From assembly GCF_002119665.1 (NCBI RefSeq), contig NZ_CP021111.1:4092001-4156000 (forward strand): a stretch of 64,000 bases of DNA, written 5' to 3'. The notes below the pieces were generated by a model. That model had not been told where the DNA came from, did no database searches, and saw only the letters and a program-made list of their open reading frames with translations. The stretch is from Bordetella genomosp. 13 (GTDB lineage: Bacteria > Pseudomonadota > Gammaproteobacteria > Burkholderiales > Burkholderiaceae_B). Made by a program: the position numbers and the translations under genes. The first letter of the stretch is position 1. Every line of letters starts with the position of its first letter. Below are positions 1 through 8,126 of this stretch, piece after piece.

Positions 1-449
1 CGGCCCGCTCCATCCTGGCCGAAGGCATCCTCAATGAATTGGGCCAGGGGCGCTTTCGCGCCTACTCGGCGGGCAGCCACCCCAAGGGCGAAGTCCACCC
101 ACTGGCGCTCGCCACGCTGGAGCGGCTGCACATGCCGACCGCCGGCTACCGCAGCAAGAACTGGGACGAGTTCGCGGCGCCCGGTGCGCCGGAGCTGGAT
201 TTCATCTTCACGGTCTGCGACAACGCCGCCGGCGAGGTCTGCCCCGTGTGGCCGGGGCGCCCGATGTCGGCGCATTGGGGTGTGCCTGATCCTGCAGCCG
301 TTGAAGGCACCGACGAGCAGAAGCGCAAGGCGTTCACGGATGCGGCGCTGACGCTGCGCCGACGCATCGAATTGTTCCTGTCGCTGCCGATTCAGCGCCT
401 GGATGCCATGTCGCTGCAGCACGAGCTGCGCAGCATTGGTACGAAGTGA
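1..449 (+). CDS. arsC: arsenate reductase ArsC, low-molecular-weight phosphatase type (5' partial)
   Basis: This reduces arsenate to arsenite with thioredoxin, in the cytoplasm, so that the next gene product can export it. The window starts inside the gene, in the phase of base 3. The first visible residues, ARSILAEGILNEL, are the helix just after the active-site loop C-x5-R, so the nucleophilic cysteine itself lies off the window. The VCDNAAGEVCPVWPG stretch carries the second pair of redox cysteines typical of thioredoxin-coupled ArsC. The gene ends 10 bases before acr3 and is clearly in its operon. The LMW-PTP/ArsC family call is firm. Only the N-terminus is unseen. Confidence 0.9.
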   Translation, partial: ARSILAEGILNELGQGRFRAYSAGSHPKGEVHPLALATLERLHMPTAGYRSKNWDEFAAPGAPELDFIFTVCDNAAGEVCPVWPGRPMSAHWGVPDPAAVEGTDEQKRKAFTDAALTLRRRIELFLSLPIQRLDAMSLQHELRSIGTK

Positions 450-459
450 GGTTGGCGCG

Positions 460-1545
460 ATGAGTGTTGGAACCCAAACGGCCGGCCGCGTGCCGGCCGC
501 CCCCACCATGAGCGTCTTCGAGCGCTACCTGAGCGTGTGGGTGCTGCTGTGCATCGTCGCCGGTATCGCGCTCGGCCAGTTCGCGCCGGGCGTGTTCCAG
601 GCCATCGGCCGCACGGAAGTGGCTCAGGTCAACCTGCCCGTGGGCCTGCTGATCTGGGTGATGATCATTCCCATGCTGCTCAAGGTGGACTTCGGCGCTC
701 TCGGCCAGGTCAAGCAGCACTGGCGCGGCATCGGCGTGACGCTGTTCATCAACTGGGCCGTCAAACCATTCTCGATGGCGTTGCTGGCGTGGATCTTCAT
801 CCGCCAGGTCTTCGCGCAGTGGCTCCCCGCCGACCAGCTCGACAGCTATGTCGCGGGCCTGATCTTGCTGGCCGCCGCACCTTGCACAGCCATGGTGTTC
901 GTCTGGAGCCGGCTGACCGGGGGCGATCCTGTGTTCACGCTGTCGCAGGTCGCGCTGAACGACACCATCATGGTGTTCGCCTTCGCGCCCATCGTCGGCC
1001 TGCTGCTGGGCCTATCGTCCATCACGGTGCCGTGGGCCACGCTGCTGGTATCGGTCGGCCTGTACATCGTGATTCCCGTCATCCTGGCCCAGTTCTGGCG
1101 CCGCGCCCTGCTGAGCAAGGGCCAAGCCGCCTTCGACCGGGCGCTGGAGCGCATCGGGCCGCTGTCCATCGCGGCGCTGCTGCTCACGCTGGTGCTGCTG
1201 TTCGCCTTCCAGGGCGAGGCCATCATCCGCCAGCCACTGGTCATCGCCATGCTGGCCGTTCCGATCCTGATCCAGGTGTTCTTCAACTCCGGCCTGGCCT
1301 ACTGGCTCAACCGCAAGGCGGGCGAGCAGCACAGCATCGCTTGTCCTTCGGCGCTGATCGGCGCCAGCAACTTCTTCGAGCTTGCCGTAGCCGCCGCCAT
1401 CAGCCTGTTCGGCTTCCAGTCCGGCGCCGCGCTGGCCACCGTGGTCGGCGTGCTGATCGAGGTGCCAGTCATGCTACTGGTCGTTCGGATCGTCAACCAA
1501 AGCAAGGGCTGGTATGAGTGCGGCCCGAACCCTGCCCGCGGATAA
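460..1545 (+). CDS. acr3: arsenite efflux permease Acr3
   Basis: This inner-membrane carrier expels arsenite. The 361-residue protein has about ten hydrophobic segments and the Acr3 hallmark AAAPCTAMVFVWSRLTGGDP, which holds the conserved membrane cysteine needed for transport in the family. I took the ATG at 460, eleven bases after the arsC stop, rather than an upstream in-frame start inside arsC. The stop is 14 bases before a second arsenate reductase gene, so arsC, acr3 and arsC2 form one unit. No arsR is in view and it probably lies off the left edge. It belongs to the Acr3 family rather than the unrelated ArsB permease family. Confidence 0.95.
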   Translation: MSVGTQTAGRVPAAPTMSVFERYLSVWVLLCIVAGIALGQFAPGVFQAIGRTEVAQVNLPVGLLIWVMIIPMLLKVDFGALGQVKQHWRGIGVTLFINWAVKPFSMALLAWIFIRQVFAQWLPADQLDSYVAGLILLAAAPCTAMVFVWSRLTGGDPVFTLSQVALNDTIMVFAFAPIVGLLLGLSSITVPWATLLVSVGLYIVIPVILAQFWRRALLSKGQAAFDRALERIGPLSIAALLLTLVLLFAFQGEAIIRQPLVIAMLAVPILIQVFFNSGLAYWLNRKAGEQHSIACPSALIGASNFFELAVAAAISLFGFQSGAALATVVGVLIEVPVMLLVVRIVNQSKGWYECGPNPARG

Positions 1546-1559
1546 CCAAGACACGACTC

Positions 1560-1982
1560 ATGAGCAACATCACCATTTACCACAACCCCACCTGCGGCAC
1601 GTCGCGCAACGTGCTGGCTCTGATCCGCAACAGCGGCGAAGAGCCGAACGTTATCGAATACCTGAAGACACCGCCTGACCGCGAAACGCTGCAACGCCTG
1701 ATCACGGACATGGGCGCGCCAATGCGCGCCGTGCTGCGTGAGAAGGGTACGCCCTATGCGGAATTGGGCCTCGATGACCCGAAGTGGGGTGACGAGCAGT
1801 TGATTGGCTTCATGCTCCAGCACCCCATCCTCATCAACCGGCCCATCGTGGTGACCCCGCTGGGCACGCGCCTGTGCCGGCCCTCAGAGGCCGTGCTGGA
1901 CATCCTGCCGCAGCCGCAGCGCGGCGCGTTCCGCAAGGAAGACGGCGAAGCCGTGGTGGATGCGGAGGGTCGCAGGGTCTGA
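1560..1982 (+). CDS. arsC: arsenate reductase ArsC, glutaredoxin-coupled (Spx/ArsC fold)
   Basis: This is a second arsenate reductase of 140 residues, unrelated in fold to the first. It has the N-terminal thioredoxin-like motif YHNPTCGTSRN with the single catalytic cysteine, then NRPIVVTPLGTRLCRPSE, which supplies arginines that bind arsenate. Members of this family use glutaredoxin and glutathione. I placed the start at the ATG at 1560, because the N-terminal beta strand MSNITIYHNP begins there in the family. Two ArsC types with one exporter give access to two electron donors. The pairing is common on metal-resistance islands. Confidence 0.93.
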   Translation: MSNITIYHNPTCGTSRNVLALIRNSGEEPNVIEYLKTPPDRETLQRLITDMGAPMRAVLREKGTPYAELGLDDPKWGDEQLIGFMLQHPILINRPIVVTPLGTRLCRPSEAVLDILPQPQRGAFRKEDGEAVVDAEGRRV

Positions 1983-2026
1983 GACCTCCCGCACAAGCGG
2001 CAGGCAATCTGAAGTGAGGCTGGTAT

Positions 2027-2054
2027 TATCGAATTTCGTTATCGATATTCGATA
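2027..2054 (+). promoter_or_regulatory. palindromic operator overlapping the padR start
   Basis: An inverted repeat TATCGAAT (2027-2034) and ATTCGATA (2047-2054), with a further TATCGATA palindrome between its arms at 2040-2047, covers the bases up to and including the first A of the padR-type start codon. An operator at this place would suit autoregulation of the padR-chrA pair. That role is inferred from position; the repeat is seen directly. Confidence 0.6.
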
Positions 2055-2383
2055 TGAAAGAGAAACCTACTCCACGTGCCATGGAGCACCACGACCTGCT
2101 GTCGGGGCTGATCCGCCTGCATGTGCTGCACCACGCAGCCGAGCAGGAGATCTACGGGCAATGGATGATCGACGAGCTGGCCCACCACGGCTACCGCCTC
2201 TCCCCCGGAACGCTGTACCCGATGCTGCACAAGATGGAGCGCGACGGCTACCTCGTCTCCCGCCAGGAGCGTGAAGGGCGCACCGTGCGCAAGCTCTACA
2301 CGATCACGCCCAAGGGCAAGGAAGGCTTGGCGCTGGCCAAGGACCGCATCCGGGAGTTCACCGGGGAGGCGATGCACAAATGA
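2054..2383 (+). CDS. PadR-family winged-helix regulator
   Basis: This 109-residue DNA-binding protein has the PadR layout: an N-terminal helix, then the recognition unit (YRLSPGTLYPMLHKMERDGYL) and a wing with RTVRKLYTITPKGKE. It probably controls the chromate transporter gene, whose ATG overlaps its stop by four bases, and probably itself through the palindrome overlapping its start. PadR-type regulators linked to chrA are known from other metal-resistance islands. The ligand is not evident from sequence, and chromate or a redox cue is only a guess. Confidence 0.85.
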   Translation: MKEKPTPRAMEHHDLLSGLIRLHVLHHAAEQEIYGQWMIDELAHHGYRLSPGTLYPMLHKMERDGYLVSRQEREGRTVRKLYTITPKGKEGLALAKDRIREFTGEAMHK

Positions 2384-3609
2384 CAGATTCCACCAACACC
2401 TTGCAGCATGAGGCCGCTGCCGCGCGCGGCTCACCCGTCGAAGTCTTCGGCGCCTTCCTCAAGCTGGGGCTGACCTCCTTCGGCGGGCCGATCGCGCATC
2501 TGGGCTATTTCCGCTCGGAGTTCGTCGAGCGTCGCCGCTGGCTGGATGACCGCAGCTACTCCGATCTGGTCGCCCTGTGCCAGTTCCTGCCGGGGCCGGC
2601 CAGCAGCCAGGTCGGTATGGCGCTGGGGTTGGGCCGCGCGGGCTGGCTGGGGCTGCTGGCGGCCTGGGCCGGATTCACCTTGCCATCGGCGATTGCGCTG
2701 ATCCTGTTCGCCTTTGGCATCGCCGAGTACCAGGGGCTGGCCCAGTCCGGCTGGGTGCACGGGCTCAAGGTCGTCGCCGTGGCCATCGTGGCGCAAGCGG
2801 TCTGGGGGATGGCCAAGTCGTTGTGCCCGGACCGGCCGCGCGCCGCGCTGGCCATTCTGGCGGCGCTGCTGACCATGGTCCTGCCCTCGGCCGCGGGACA
2901 GCTTGCCGCCATCGCGGTGGCAGGGCTGCTGGGCTGGTGGACATTGAAGATCGCGCAACCCGGCGGCGGCCACGCCCACAGCTACCCCGTCTCGCGCAAG
3001 CTGGGCATCGTGGCGCTGCTGCTGTTTGCCGCACCGCTCGTCGGGCTGCCCCTGTGGGCGGCAGCCACGGACTCGTCCACGATAGCCCTGCTGGAAGGGG
3101 TGTACCGCTCCGGTGCACTGGTCTTCGGCGGTGGACACGTTGTGCTGCCGCTGCTGCAGGCCTCGGTGGTGCCCAGCGGCGTCGTGAGCAATGCCGACTT
3201 CCTGGCCGGCTACGGTGCGGCGCAGGCCGTGCCGGGGCCGCTGTTCACTTTCTCGGCCTACCTCGGCGCGGTCGCCCACGGACCGCTGCATGGCTGGATC
3301 GGCGGGCTGGCACTCCTGGGCACGATCTTCCTCCCCGCTTTTTTCATGCTGGTCGGTGCACTGCCGTTCTGGGAAGGGCTGCGCCACCGCGCGGGCATCC
3401 AGACGGCCATGGCCGGCATCAACGCCGGCGTGGTCGGTATTCTGGTGTCCGCCCTCTATGACCCGGTATGGACGAGTGCCATCCACAGCAAGGCGGATTT
3501 TGGGCTGGCGCTGCTCTCGTTCGGACTGCTGACGGTGGGGCGCGTGCCGCCGGCGCTCGTGGTGCTGTTAGCCGGGCTGGTGGGCTGGGTCATGGCGATG
3601 GGCGTCTGA
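2380..3609 (+). CDS. chrA: chromate transporter ChrA
   Basis: This inner-membrane protein of 409 residues belongs to the CHR family, which lowers cytoplasmic chromate by efflux. It is the long, two-domain form. The first half contains FLKLGLTSFGGPIAHLGYF and QFLPGPASSQVGMALG. The second half repeats the pattern as GALVFGGGHVVLPLL and AQAVPGPLFTFSAYLGA. About ten to twelve hydrophobic segments are visible. The start codon overlaps the padR stop (ATGA). It is probably translated together with the regulator as a two-gene unit. Confidence 0.93.
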   Translation: MTDSTNTLQHEAAAARGSPVEVFGAFLKLGLTSFGGPIAHLGYFRSEFVERRRWLDDRSYSDLVALCQFLPGPASSQVGMALGLGRAGWLGLLAAWAGFTLPSAIALILFAFGIAEYQGLAQSGWVHGLKVVAVAIVAQAVWGMAKSLCPDRPRAALAILAALLTMVLPSAAGQLAAIAVAGLLGWWTLKIAQPGGGHAHSYPVSRKLGIVALLLFAAPLVGLPLWAAATDSSTIALLEGVYRSGALVFGGGHVVLPLLQASVVPSGVVSNADFLAGYGAAQAVPGPLFTFSAYLGAVAHGPLHGWIGGLALLGTIFLPAFFMLVGALPFWEGLRHRAGIQTAMAGINAGVVGILVSALYDPVWTSAIHSKADFGLALLSFGLLTVGRVPPALVVLLAGLVGWVMAMGV

Positions 3610-3614
3610 ATCTC

Positions 3615-4145
3615 ATGTGGCACACCCTGACCATCCAGCTCCGACACGAAACCGCCGACGACATTGCCGCCATCGAAGCGGTCACGACCGCCGCCTTCGC
3701 TGATGCACCACACACCAGCCACACCGAGCAATTCATCGTGCGCGCCTTGCGTGCCGCCAACGAACTGACGCTTTCCATCGTGGCCGAAGAACATGGGCGC
3801 GTCGTCGGTCACGTCGCGCTGTCGCCAGTAACGATCACCCATGAGCACAGGCGAAAGACCGAGGGCTGGTATGGGTTGGGGCCGATCTCCGTCCTGCCGC
3901 CAAGGCAGGGGCGAGGCATCGGTTCGCGCCTGATGGAACAGGCGCTGTCTGAACTGCGGGCTATGCAGGCCGCAGGCTGCGTGCTGCTGGGAGATCCAAC
4001 GTACTACACGCGCTTTGGCTTCCAGGCCCATGCGGGCTTGCAACTGCCGGGCGTGCCGCCCGGCTATTTCATGGCGCTGGCCCTGCATGGGACAGTGCCG
4101 GAAGGCATCGCGCACTACAGCGATGCCTTCAACGCCGCCGCCTGA
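3615..4145 (+). CDS. GNAT-family N-acetyltransferase
   Basis: The 176-residue protein has the GNAT acetyl-CoA binding core: beta strand LGPISVLPPRQGRGIGSRLME (the Q-x-x-G-x-G/A pyrophosphate loop), followed by GCVLLGDPTYYTRFGF near the C-terminus. The latter pattern is typical of the YhbS-like subgroup. It lies five bases after chrA on the same strand, so it is probably co-transcribed, and it is the last gene before a strong terminator. The substrate cannot be told from sequence. Acetyltransferases of this type are frequent passengers in arsenic and chromate clusters, but no direct role in resistance can be claimed. Confidence 0.85.
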   Translation: MWHTLTIQLRHETADDIAAIEAVTTAAFADAPHTSHTEQFIVRALRAANELTLSIVAEEHGRVVGHVALSPVTITHEHRRKTEGWYGLGPISVLPPRQGRGIGSRLMEQALSELRAMQAAGCVLLGDPTYYTRFGFQAHAGLQLPGVPPGYFMALALHGTVPEGIAHYSDAFNAAA

Positions 4146-4170
4146 GCCAGCGCGAAGGCGGCGGCGTTTT
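4131..4170 (+). terminator. Rho-independent terminator of the ars-chr operon
   Basis: A perfect 12-bp stem, AACGCCGCCGCC (4131-4142) with GGCGGCGGCGTT (4157-4168), is followed by T residues. The left arm uses the last codons of the acetyltransferase gene, so the hairpin overlaps its stop codon. Confidence 0.8.
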
Positions 4171-4310
4171 AATTCGGCTATTGGCCTTGAACACCGGGCG
4201 CGGCCACTGTCGCACCCGGATTTCGCGTCCACCGCGCCCAGGGCGGAACGGCCTGGGCGCGGTGCTGATCGCGGTTATTCCTTCGTCTCGATGCGCCACC
4301 ACACAAAGCG

Positions 4311-4338
4311 AAGCGCCCCGGTCGAGGCCGGGGCGCTT
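4311..4338 (-). terminator. GC-rich hairpin 3' of the ParB remnant
   Basis: The 11-bp stem AAGCGCCCCGG / CCGGGGCGCTT has a 6-base loop. It lies 14 bases beyond the stop of the minus-strand ParB-like remnant. The tract after it on that strand is only moderately T-rich, so termination is likely but not certain. Confidence 0.55.
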
Positions 4339-4352
4339 GCCTTCGGCGCGGG

Positions 4353-5825
4353 TCAAGCGGCCAGTGCCTCGGCGGGTTCATCCGCCATTGCCTCGGTATC
4401 CTCCGGGGCGTCCTGCTCCGGGCCTTCTTCCTGCGCGGCCTCCTGCGGGCCTTCGGCCTTGAAGATGGCGGGCATCCAGCCGGTGCCATCGGCCAGCCGC
4501 TCGGCCTCGCTGGCAATGTCGGCCTTCTTGAGCTTCGCCAGCCGGGTGACGAATTCCGGTGCAAACGCGCCCACGGCATCCAGAATCACGGCCTTGGAAA
4601 CGTGCTTGAAGTAGCCTTCTGCGGTCGGCTTCCACCATGCGGCCATGTCGAGGCCCACGGCCTGCGCCAGTTCTGCGCCGGGCTGGTGCGGCGTGGCACG
4701 GGGCGTCACCACGTCCACCGTGGAAGCCACGCACACGGCCAGCAGCCGCACCAGTTCGTCTTGCGACTTCGCCAGCAGCGCGGCGAACAGTTCGGCGCTG
4801 TCCTCCGGCAAGGCTTCCCCGGCTACCTGTTGCAGTTCGCGCAGCGCCACAGCGGCGGGCGACTCCGGCCAGTCCGGGGCCATGCCTTCCAGCCGGTCTT
4901 GCACTTTCAGGCTCACGCCCAGCGGCAGGTCGTGGCCGTGGTAGCTGTCCTGCAAAACCTTCTGCACCATGCCATGCACCAGCGCGGCCAGCGCGACGTG
5001 CGGATGCCGGGCCACTTCGATTTGCAGCGCCGCCGTGCGGTGGGCGCTCAACCGCTGCGCCAGCTGGTCGGACAGGCTCGCGGCCTTGGGCGGGTCGTCG
5101 GCGTCCTCGTGCTCCTCGTTGGCGGCTTCGCCTTCGGTGCTGCCGAAGCCGCGCCGCAGCTTTTCCAGCGTGCGCAGCGCCTTGGCCTCGGCTTCGCGCA
5201 GCAGGCCGCGATGAATAACAGCCTCGCCGTTGCGGTCGATGGTGACGATGGCACCGGCCACCTCGCGCACTTCGGGGGCGTAGCCTTGCAAGGCATTCTC
5301 CGCGTCTTGCAGTTCTCCGACCACCTGATCGCGCCGCTGTTCCAGCTTCTCGGCCTTGGCCTCGTCCTCGGCGTCGCAGGCTTCTTCCAGTTCGGCGTCG
5401 ATCTTTTCGAGGCGGGTTTCCAGCGAGGCGATGCGGCGGGCCTCGCGGGTGGTCGGCTCGCGGCGGTGGCGCGGGGCGTTCTGGAACGCCTGCCGTTCCT
5501 CGTAGGCCAGATGCGGCACGGCCTCCACCCATGCCCAGCCCTCGGCGCGCACGTCCTCGGCCAGCGTTGCCAGCTTGTCGCGCACGAGCGTTTCCAGCAC
5601 TGCGGTATCGGTGAGGTAGGTTCCGGCATCGCCTTCCGCGAACAGGTCGCGGCGGATGCCGCCGCCTGCCTGCCGGTAGGCGTCCAGCCCGACGAAGCGC
5701 ACCAGCGCGTGCGCGGCGTCGATTTCGCGCTCGGTCAGGCGCTCGCGCAGCTTGGACGGGCTGCGCTGCCATTCCGGCGCACCATAGAACGTGGCTTCCT
5801 GCGCGGCGTGGTCGTCGGCGAAGGG
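4353..5825 (-). pseudogene. ParB/Srx-type partition protein, C-terminal remnant
   Basis: The reading frame matches the C-terminal two thirds of the long ParB-like proteins of plasmids and ICEs. It starts near ADDHAAQEATFYGAPEWQ and runs through RLTEREIDA, RFVGLDAYRQAGGG, RRDLFAEGD and EGWAWVE, then a charged coiled-coil-like stretch (EKIDAELEEACDAEDEAKAEKLE) and an acidic tail. The N-terminal ParB/Srx nuclease and helix-turn-helix domains, normally about 250 residues, are absent. The frame stays open further upstream, but there it reads through a scar and RND-pump DNA, so no sensible start exists. Probably non-functional, or expressed only as a chimera. Confidence 0.75.
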
Positions 5826-6058
5826 ACACAGCAAGACCGCCCCCTCACGCCACCCACGCACGCCGGTTTTCGGCAAGCGGAGCGCGCAGGCACGGATCAG
5901 CGAGCCGGGCCGGAGGCGCCAGCGATGGAAGCCCGACAGGGGCGAGACTCGCGCAGCGAGGCTCAATGCGCAGCACGACAGCGCGACGGCGGCACGCCGG
6001 GACGCCCGACTGCTTGGGACAGGACTACTCGTTGTCGGTCTTGCGCGGCTCGATGTGC
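5826..6058. other. scar between the ParB remnant and the RND remnant
   Basis: I see no intact gene in this stretch. At about 6026-6064, on the minus strand, one frame reads GQLHIEPRKTDNE and then stops. That could be the tail of another lost gene, which I do not recognise. No IS or inverted repeat was found at either junction. Confidence 0.4.
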
Positions 6059-6544
6059 AACTGTCCTTGACGTGCAGCCGGGCGTAGTTGCGAAGGTACA
6101 GCGTGTCGTACTGCTTATCGGGCGATGTCAGGTGCACCACCATCAGGAAGGCGGGGGACTGCTTTTGGACGGTGATGCCCTGGCGCACCACATCGCGGGC
6201 AGCCGGGCCTGAGCCTGGGCGACGCGGTTTTGTACCCGCACCGTCGCGTCATCGGCGTTGATGCCAGAACGGAAGGTGACCGTGGTCACCAGCACGCCGT
6301 CGGAGCCGGCGACAGACTTGATGTACATCATGCCTTCGACGCCGTTGATCTGCTCCTCCAGGGGTGTCGCCACGGTCTCGGCAATCACCTTGGGGTTGGC
6401 GCCCGGATACACGGCGCGCACCACGACCTTGGGATATTCGCTGATCGGCAGCGCCGGGATCGCGAGCAGGCCCGAGACGAAGATGACGATCGACAGCACA
6501 GCCGCGAAGATCGGCCTGTCCATGAAGAACTTGGAGAGGTCCAT
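6059..6544 (-). pseudogene. RND efflux permease (MexF-like), N-terminal fragment with frameshift
   Basis: The first about 115 residues match the start of MexF/OqxB-type RND pumps: MDLSKFFMDRPIFAAVLS, then PISEYPKVVVRAVYPGANPK, TPLEEQINGVEGMMY and VQNRVAQAQARLPA. At about 6197 one G is missing from the codon after LPA. The family sequence then continues in the next frame as VVRQGITVQKQSPAFLMVV to LRNYARLHVKD. Homology ends abruptly at about 6059, so roughly 85% of the roughly 1,050-residue pump is gone. It follows the adaptor remnant in the usual mexE-mexF order. Confidence 0.85.
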
Positions 6545-6636
6545 GGGCTAATACCTTGAAAGGAGTCCAGGGGGAAGCGCGCCGCGCCGCTCGTTGTGTG
6601 ATACGTCCGATCGGTGGCGCGCTCCGGCGTGGTGCT

Positions 6637-7833
6637 TCATTTGGTGGCGGACGCGGGCGCCGCAGCAGCCACCATGGGCACCGCCGTGGCCTGCACAGGC
6701 ATGCCCGGCAAGAACACCTTCTGCGCGCCGTTGACGATCACGCGGTCGCCCGCCGCCAGCCCCCCTCGCACGATGCGCAGCCAATGGGAACTGCCACCCA
6801 GTTTCACATCACGTCGCTGCGCCAGTCCATCCTTGTCTACGATGTAGACGTAGTTACGGTCGTGGTCGGTCAGCACCGCCTTGTCGTCGATCAACACGGC
6901 CGAGAATTCGCCGCTGCCGACCAGTCGCACGCGGGTATAGAGGCCCGGCGTGAAAACGCGATCCTTGTTGTCCAGCACCGCGCGCACGGCGATCGTGCCG
7001 CTGCCCCGGTCCACCTGGTTGTCGAGGAAGTCCACCGTGCCGGTGTGAGAGAAGTCCGCCTTGTCCGCCAGGGCGATCTGGACCGGCAGCTGGCCGCCTC
7101 GCTCGCTGGGGCGCTCTCCCTTGCGCGCCATGCGCGAGTAGCGCAGGAACGCCTTCTCATCGGCCTCAAAGTAGGTATAGACCCTGTCCTGGAACACGAT
7201 GGTGGTTAGCACACTGGCTGCATCGCTGGCGGCCACCAGGTTGCCTGCGGTAAAGCGGGCACGGCTGGCGCGCCCGTTGATGGGCGAGCGCACTTGGGTC
7301 CTCTCCAGGTTCAACTGCGCCGTCTCCACCGCAGCCTGCGCGGCCTGCACCTCAGCCTGCGCGGACTCGTCAGCGGCGCGGCGCTGCTCCCAGGCCTCGG
7401 TGGAGACAGCCTGCTGCTCGACCAGCACCTTGGCACGTTGCGCCTCGCTTCTGCTGCGGCCGGCTTCGCTGCGCGCCCGGGTCAATTGCGCCTGGGCCCG
7501 GGCCAGTTCCGCGCGGTAGCTTCGGGCATCGATCATGAAGAGCACATCGCCCTTCTTGACCTCGTCTCCTTCGCGATAGGCGACCCGCTCGACGTAGCCA
7601 GACACCCGTGGGCGCAGCTCGACGCTCTCGATGGCTTCGATGCGTCCGTTGTATTCGTCCCATTACGTGATGGGCTTGATCTCGACCTGCGCGACGCTGA
7701 CTTGCGGCGGCGGTGGATGGCCTCCGGCGCCAGCTCCGGCGTTCTCTTTACAACCTGCGAGCGCCATCGCGCTGAGGGAGATCAGTATCCAAAGCAGGCG
7801 CACGCCGCGAGGGTCGGAGCTGGAAGTCGTCAT
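6637..7833 (-). pseudogene. RND periplasmic adaptor (MexE-like) with internal stop
   Basis: A membrane-fusion-protein gene with an ATG at 7833. The N-terminus has a lipoprotein signal ending in the lipobox MALAGC. The reading frame is broken by TAA at 7663-7665, where the protein reads EIKPIT-stop-WDEYNGRIEAIE. It then continues in the same frame with the biotinyl-lipoyl-like and coiled-coil regions (RVSGYVERVAYREGDEV, QVRSPINGRASRARFTAGN) to a normal C-terminus. A single G-to-T change of GAA to TAA would explain the stop. The gene may be recently inactivated, since the rest is well preserved. Confidence 0.85.
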
Positions 7834-8019
7834 CTGAACAGGTTCCGTGGTCAGGTCGTAAAGCGAATGAAGCGAGCGCGATCGCGCTGCACGCTGTCCC
7901 CTGACGCTGCTTTCTTGGCAGCGCAAGACCATGAGCGACAGATGCGGCAGAGATCGAATCCCGTTGGTTGTCGGCTTCTCGTCTCGTCGCAGAACGCGCG
8001 CGCAAACCGACCTCGGCGG

Positions 8020-8048
8020 CATTACAAAGCCTCAAAACTTGAGGTCAA
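8020..8048 (-). promoter_or_regulatory. SoxR-box-like promoter of the RND remnant
   Basis: Read on the minus strand: TTGACC (-35), the dyad CCTCAAGTTTTGAGG (8030-8044) and TGTAAT or GTAATG as -10. The half-sites CCTCAA and TTGAGG are those of a SoxR box, but the centre is three bases shorter than the usual 18-bp palindrome. It lies about 190 bases upstream of the adaptor start, and nothing else is visible in 7834-8126. SoxR control is inferred, not shown. Confidence 0.4.
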
Positions 8049-8126
8049 GCGATATCGACGTTCTGATTCGCGCCGTTGCGGATTGGTCCGCCGCGTCGCA
8101 TTTTTGGACGGCTCTTGAGCCGCCGG

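Noticed and set aside
537..1517. Long plus-strand frame rich in Arg/Gly/His across acr3
   Set aside because: Out-of-phase shadow of acr3 in GC-rich DNA. No family pattern.
4602..6212. Plus-strand frame of over 500 codons opposite the ParB remnant
   Set aside because: The composition (Gln/His/Arg/Gly) is that of an antisense shadow, and the minus strand gives clear ParB-family motifs.
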